A stretch of DNA of 61,920 nt from Gnetum montanum (lineage: Eukaryota > Streptophyta > Gnetopsida > Gnetales > Gnetaceae): positions 1,056,956 to 1,118,875 of the forward strand of contig MNCI01022125.1 of assembly GCA_015680685.1 (NCBI GenBank). The letters run 5' to 3'. Numbering within the stretch: the stretch's first letter is position 1; each line of letters starts with the position of its first letter. Shown one piece after another: positions 57,640 to 61,920 of the stretch. The notes under the pieces were generated by a model. The model was not told where the DNA came from. It searched no databases and saw only the letters and a list, made by a program, of their open reading frames with translations. The translations under genes were made by a program, and so were the position numbers.

Positions 57640-57965
57640 TTATAGTCTCAGCGGACTATTGTGGATTAGTTTTACATCATAACCCCTTGGACGGTGCCAG
57701 TTCAGCATTGTAGCGGACTGTGCATTGCTAGTTTACAGTCATAGTGGACTGTGAAGAGGCAAACTGGTTTATAGTCTTAGTGGACTCTGGATACTAGTTT
57801 CATGTTATGGCGGATAGATGTAGCAGTTTAGTGTCATACCGGACAGAGCTTTTTGGTATCAGTTTTAAGTCATGATGCCAGGACTACTCTGTGGTATCAA
57901 TTTTAAGTCATGATGCTAGGACTGTTCTGTGCCAGTTTATAGTCATAGCAGAATGATGCTTACCT
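57640..57965 (-). repeat. Tandem motif array downstream of integrase position, Tat-A3r
   Basis: About ten units. In element sense each reads CAGTCCGCTATGACTATAAA then CTGGCA, nearly the same as the Tat-1 array. Some units are internally duplicated (TTTTAAGTCATGATGCCAGG twice at about 57865-57920). Confidence 0.88.
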
Positions 57966-58476
57966 TGCTTGTGTAAAGTGTGATGCTGCATGCATGGTCA
58001 TGCTACGTGCCTACGAGATCCTGCAAAAAATCAACTAGGAAGAAAACAACATCAAGAGACACCTACCGTATATAGAGTTAGAATGTATGAATGAAAGAAA
58101 AGCAATGCAAAAAGTGATAGTTTTAGGCCGTTCTGGACCGTAAGCTAGTTTAAGGCCTTTTCGGGCCATGTGTTTTTGTAGTTTTATGTTTTTACATTTG
58201 ATGTTTTTCAAATGCAATGTGTAATCTAGGTTGACGAATGTGTAAACAAAGCAAAATGCGTGATCTAAGTGAGTAGGAAAAATGTAAATGCATAGGCTAG
58301 TGCAATGTAAAAAAAAGTCAAAAATGCATGTTAGAGGGGTAGGCAGAAGGTAGGCAAGCACCAAACACATTTTCAGCCAAGGGAGAGTCTTGGTCATGTA
58401 GTTGCTTCCTAACTAGGCATGGATTAGGGAGTATGCAAGGTTTAGGATCCTCTGGGGGGTTTTCAGCTTCAACCAC
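57966..58476 (-). other. Junction and protease-RT spacer remnant of Tat-A3r
   Basis: The reverse strand at 58120-58170 carries the spacer form of the motif (GGCCTTAAACTAGCTTACGG). RT to integrase should lie between this and the array at 57640-57965; instead there are about 150 bp. The internal deletion point is near 58000-58100. Confidence 0.6.
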
Positions 58477-59010
58477 TCATTCGGGTGTGTTAGCCTTAAG
58501 TGTTGCATTGGTTGTCGTAGGTATACCATTTAGAAACTCTTCTTCCAAAACTTGCATCATGTCTATGTCATGGATAGTCGAAGAGGAAACGTTGTCACCA
58601 TGGATGATAACTTGACCACCTTCGTATGGAAGCTGGATTTCTTGGTGGATGGGAGAGGAGATGGCCCTTAGTTGAGCTAGCCAAGGCCTGCCTAGAATCA
58701 TGTTGAAACCTGGCATCTCCTCTATGACAGTGAAATCTACGCTAGTGGGGAATTTATCTCCTGCTACAAAGGCTAAGTTGATTGTACCCTTGACTATGAC
58801 ATGTGATCCATTGAAGGATTTTAGACATGTGGTTTTGATTGGCCTGATTTCATCTGCCAGGCCTAGCTTGTCGATGATGGAGTACATGACTATGTTCATT
58901 ACTGCACCATCGTCAACATGCACTCTGCGGATAGTGCACTGCCCAACATGAATGCTAATGGATAGTGGAGCTGTAGTGACTTCCCCTCATTTGGGGTTGA
59001 CTTTAACTAC
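58477..59010 (-). pseudogene. Tat-A3r protease (open over 148 codons)
   Basis: The minus strand has VHVDDGAVMNIVMYSII near 58925-58875 (active-site DGA present) and FNMILGRPWLAQL near 58715-58680. SSPIHQEIQLPYEGG follows. The frame runs without a stop from about 58950 to 58477. It is among the better-preserved protein segments, but a stop lies just upstream in the linker. Confidence 0.85.
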
Positions 59011-60385
59011 ATCATCACGAAAGACTAAGGTTGTTGAACCCAATTCTTGTTGTGTGGGAGGCAACATTGTTGCACGGATTGATGTCTCATTTTTAGGGAT
59101 TTCCTCCATAACAGGAATGGAGGCTAAGACCTAGGCCAATGCTTGGTAGTGAGCAGGTGAGGTCCTGACCAGGTTGTATAAGCTAAATGTTGTGTTCTTT
59201 TGCTTGAGCGTTTGCTTTACCTAGGTTAGTGCAGCTATGAAGTCTTTGTCATTAGCCATTGTGTTGGCTTTGACTTCCTCCGTGAAGCTTGAGAGACGGA
59301 CCTCTCGGGAGGGGGACTTAGGCTTGGTTTGCTTGGGGGTAGGGGCCCTAGTGTTCAGTTATTGTTTGCTAGTTGTGGCCTTTGCTTTGGGAGTTTCGAG
59401 GTGCTCATTTGTCCTCTTACGTTCCCATTTTGTGGGCCTACCCAGGTTGCTAGTGGGGTCAACCCTTGGAAGAGGAGGGATCGATATGTTGCCCACTGTT
59501 GGGCTTTGGGTAGGTGAGGGGCCATCTCATTGTGGCACTCTTATGAAGAAAGGTTGCTTAGCGGTTTTTGGTGCTACGTCATTCAAATTTAATGTCTTAG
59601 CGGACGATTCATGCTAGTTTAACGTCTTAGCAGATGAACATTGTGGAGCCTTGACCACAAAGGGTGTTGTGGGTGCCTGGGGTGGCATCTTGATAACAAA
59701 GGGAGGCCTCTTGTTTATGGAGGCTAGGGGAATCCTTGCCTTGCTGGGAGGCACACGGATCACAAAAGGTTTTTGCATAAGTTTGGGCTTGCCACCTATG
59801 CTAATTGAGTTTATGACATAGGAGGCATTGTCTGTGTTGGATTGACTTGCCGTGTCAATTACTAGTTAGCCTTGTTCTATCATTCCTTGCAGGTCATCTT
59901 GCAAGGCATGACAGTTGTCTGTACTATGACCAACCATTTGATGGTAATGACAGTATTGGTCCAATTTAAAATGTTGTGGGACCGGGGGCTCATTTGGTAC
60001 TGCTACAGTGGTGTTCCTTAGTAGCTCATGTACCTATCATGTCTTTGGCAGGTAATCTCTGACACATGTTTGTGTTGGATTTGCCTAGCTTTCAAGAGTT
60101 GCTCCAATAGTTGAGAGGGTTGCATTGGTAGTGGTGTATACTTTGAGCGGTCCTTGCGCCGAAAGTTGGGTTTTGGGGTGGCCCCTGTCGATGTAGATGA
60201 GTTGGAAAAGTTGGTGGCTTTGTTAGCTGGGGCTTTAGGTTGCTTAGCTTTTGGGCCCCAGTTGGTTGCTTTTGTGATTGCATCTACTATTGCCTCGGTT
60301 GTGTTTTTCTTGCAAGTATGTTGGTTTTTGTAGGCCATGTAACGATGAAAAATGTCAGTAGCTGGAAATACCAAATGAAAATCCA
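59011..60385 (-). pseudogene. Tat-A3r gag, C-terminal two thirds (broken)
   Basis: The minus strand at 60350-60020 contains YMAYKNQHTCKKN and YTPLPMQPSQLLEQLLKA, matching Tat-2. The zinc-like CHYHQMVGHSTDNCHALQ is near 59965-59910. The linker with FSLYNLVRTSPAHYQ is near 59180-59140. The motif TAAACTAGCATGAATCGTCC occurs inside this coding region (59583-59640). The capsid N-terminal part is cut by an LTR at 60386. Confidence 0.78.
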
Positions 60386-61920
60386 TGTACACAGTCTTAA
60401 CCACGGATTCGTGCGAGGGCTGTGCTGGAGGAAACGAATCCGTAGTGCCCTCAACGATCTTGTTGATCAGACAGGGACTTACTCAATCAGTAAATTGACG
60501 TATATTATAAATATTCCGTGGGACAATCCGATTCGATGAATCACCGAAGGAGAAGAAAATAATGTAGACAACAACGACGTCAACACGACAGGAAGGATTG
60601 GATTTAAGGAAAATGTGTAATTCCAAGATTTGTGCTTTGACCCGAAAGCTGGGTATATTGCATACAAATTTCCAATGGAAAAGCTCCACTTATCTTGTGC
60701 GAAGCATACACAAAATAACAAGAAAATTGTTCAACAAGGAATATAAAATGGAGTTCGATCTACCTCGTAGGCCAGAGATGGGATGCAAGGAAGGTCAAGC
60801 TCTGACGTCTATCGATCAACTGTTTCTGATCAATAAAACTTCACAAACTATGCCAGGTGATCTTTTGATCCCTGATCTGCTCCTTTTGCCTTGGGTAGTC
60901 TCTGCTCAAAACTACCAACGATCGCCAATGGAGAGAGCTGTGTTTTCGCCAAAGGACTAATCGCTCCTACTGCCAATGCTTAAGCAAGATGTCTTCTGTC
61001 TCTGCTAAAAGATGATGCTGCCAAAAGTTGCAGATGCTACCTCTCCTTGTTTCTTCGCCAACTGGAGTATTTATAAGTTCGACAACACATGGAGAGAGAA
61101 TGGCCCTGACGACACGTGTCCCGAACTTTCAACACATCGTTGACTTGGTAAACTTTATGTTGAAACTGGCCATGTTGTGTCACATTTCCGGGAGAAGGGG
61201 CAACGGACTCTGTCAACATTTTTGCCAAAGCTGCTTCACAATTAAACATAATATGCTCATCAGCGTATTGTGTGTGTGGATAGCAGACGCGTAACTGCTT
61301 TAGCAGGATTTACGCTGAATTACACTTGTTTACGCTGTGTCGTGCGGAAGAGCGTAATAGAGCATGGGAGTAGTTGATGCAAAGCGTAATAGAGTGTAAA
61401 AATGGTCAACTTTACAACAAATTACGCTTGTCCATGCTGCGTAGTGTAATGAGTGTAGAGCGACCAATCTGCAAAGAAAAGAAATCAGTTTGCAGCTCTT
61501 CCTTGCACTTTGACTTTGTCTTCTTTGAAGCTCGTTACGTTGCTCTGCGTAACGGAGTGTAAACCCGGCCTTGAGCAAAAGACTTAGACGAATAAGTGAC
61601 AAGTTTTAAACTTTAAACTTCGTCAAAACTGCCGAAGTCAGTTGCTTTCTGATATCGGGCTACGCTAAACAGAATTACGTTGAGCGACACCACGCTACGT
61701 TGCATAATGAAGCGTAAAGAGAGAAAACAAATTAAGTTTAAAAATTTATGAGAAACTCGGAGACTGGATGCTGCGCGCCCCCTTGCTTTGTTCTGCCTTC
61801 TGGATTGCCATCGCAAACTTCCGCCTGAATCACGAATCTTCGCCTGAGGCCGATTCGTAATTTCTACGGTGTTTCAGGCCACATAAGTTGGGTCATTGCT
61901 TGATTGTGCTGCCTCTTCTA
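60386..61920 (-). repeat. LTR of Tat-A4r (family A), runs off the window
   Basis: On the minus strand it ends AAGACTGTGTACA at 60386, inside Tat-A3r gag (left flank ATCCA). U5 holds AAGTCCCTGTCTGATCAACA, similar to other family-A LTRs. TATAAATA is at 61075-61068. Beyond it lie dense TTACGCT/AGCGTAA words (61262-61720). The start of the LTR is outside the window. Open frames at 60598-60960 run through U5 and are probably chance. Confidence 0.8.
61262..61720. repeat. TTACGCT/AGCGTAA palindromic cluster in the U3 of Tat-A4r
   Basis: More than a dozen words such as TTACGCTG, GAGCGTAATAGAG, TTACGCTTG, GCGTAACG, CTACGCTAA and AAGCGTAAAG on both strands, able to pair locally. The arrangement parallels that of the Tat-1 LTR and the solo LTR. 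Confidence 0.78.

Larger units (their letters stand above)
54744..60385 (-). mobile_element. Tat-A3r: minus-strand family-A Tat element lacking RT to integrase
   Basis: 3' LTR (54744-56434), polypurine tract, 3' region with A-rich tract, motif array, remnant of the protease-RT spacer, protease and gag. RT, both RNase H domains and integrase are absent: the downstream motif array is joined almost directly to the spacer near 58000-58130. Gag is cut at 60386 by another LTR. Confidence 0.83.

Noticed and set aside
60598-60960. 120-codon frame in the Tat-A4r LTR
   Set aside because: It runs antisense to the LTR through U5/R and has no recognisable domain.
1-61920. tRNA, rRNA or host housekeeping genes
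   Set aside because: I looked for cloverleaf-like boxes and conserved host proteins and saw none; only the 4037-4815 fragment is gene-like.

Overview
This is plant nuclear DNA made almost entirely of nested, decayed LTR retrotransposons of the Ty3/gypsy superfamily. No intact host gene, tRNA, rRNA or CRISPR array was found. Two lineages recur. Tat-like elements have gag-protease, then a long non-coding spacer, then reverse transcriptase (RT), two RNase H domains and integrase. They share a TTTGGTGCTAGAAGGAGGGC-type primer site and an AAAGAGGGG-type polypurine tract. Athila-like elements have an F-M-D-D type RT, a degenerate TTGGTGCTGTTGCTAGGGA primer site, and a long coiled-coil ORF between pol and the 3' LTR. 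Heavy stop-codon decay and many insertion layers suggest a large, slow-turnover genome such as a gymnosperm. That species-level guess is weak.

Layout. 1-11840 is Tat-1 (+), from the gag end to the 3' LTR, interrupted at about 3676-6660 by a 3-kb unknown insertion. Its 3' LTR sits inside the truncated 3' LTR (11841-12630) of Athila element D (-). D continues at 12850-13280 and 32788-39590. Its 3' ORF was split by Athila element C (+, 13281-32787). C in turn received Tat-2 (+, 20164-28187), the best-preserved element, which has lost its 3' half. 39590-44176 is another minus-strand Athila pol (E), hit by a family-B solo LTR (40319-41994, target duplication CCAAC) and by Tat-B2 (44177-47273). 47274-53936 is Tat-B1r (-), carrying a family-A solo LTR (48924-50872, target duplication CATAT). 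53937-54743 is a Tat-B3 fragment (+). 54744-60385 is Tat-A3r (-), which lacks RT to integrase. 60386-61920 is the LTR of Tat-A4r (-), running off the window.

All coding regions are pseudogenes with stops, frameshifts, deletions or lost catalytic residues. The most interesting non-coding structure is threefold. (1) A 24-30 bp motif containing TTAAACTRGCA is tandemly repeated at two fixed places in Tat elements: the protease-RT spacer and downstream of integrase. (2) Clusters of TACGCT/AGCGTA palindromes lie just upstream of the TATAAATA box in several family-A LTRs. (3) A pair of 16-bp TTACTAT..ATAGTAA palindromes is held about 42 nt apart in family-B LTRs. Three assembly defects are also visible: a 639-bp N run and two single Ns, one flanked by a 73-bp duplication and one where about 100 codons are missing.
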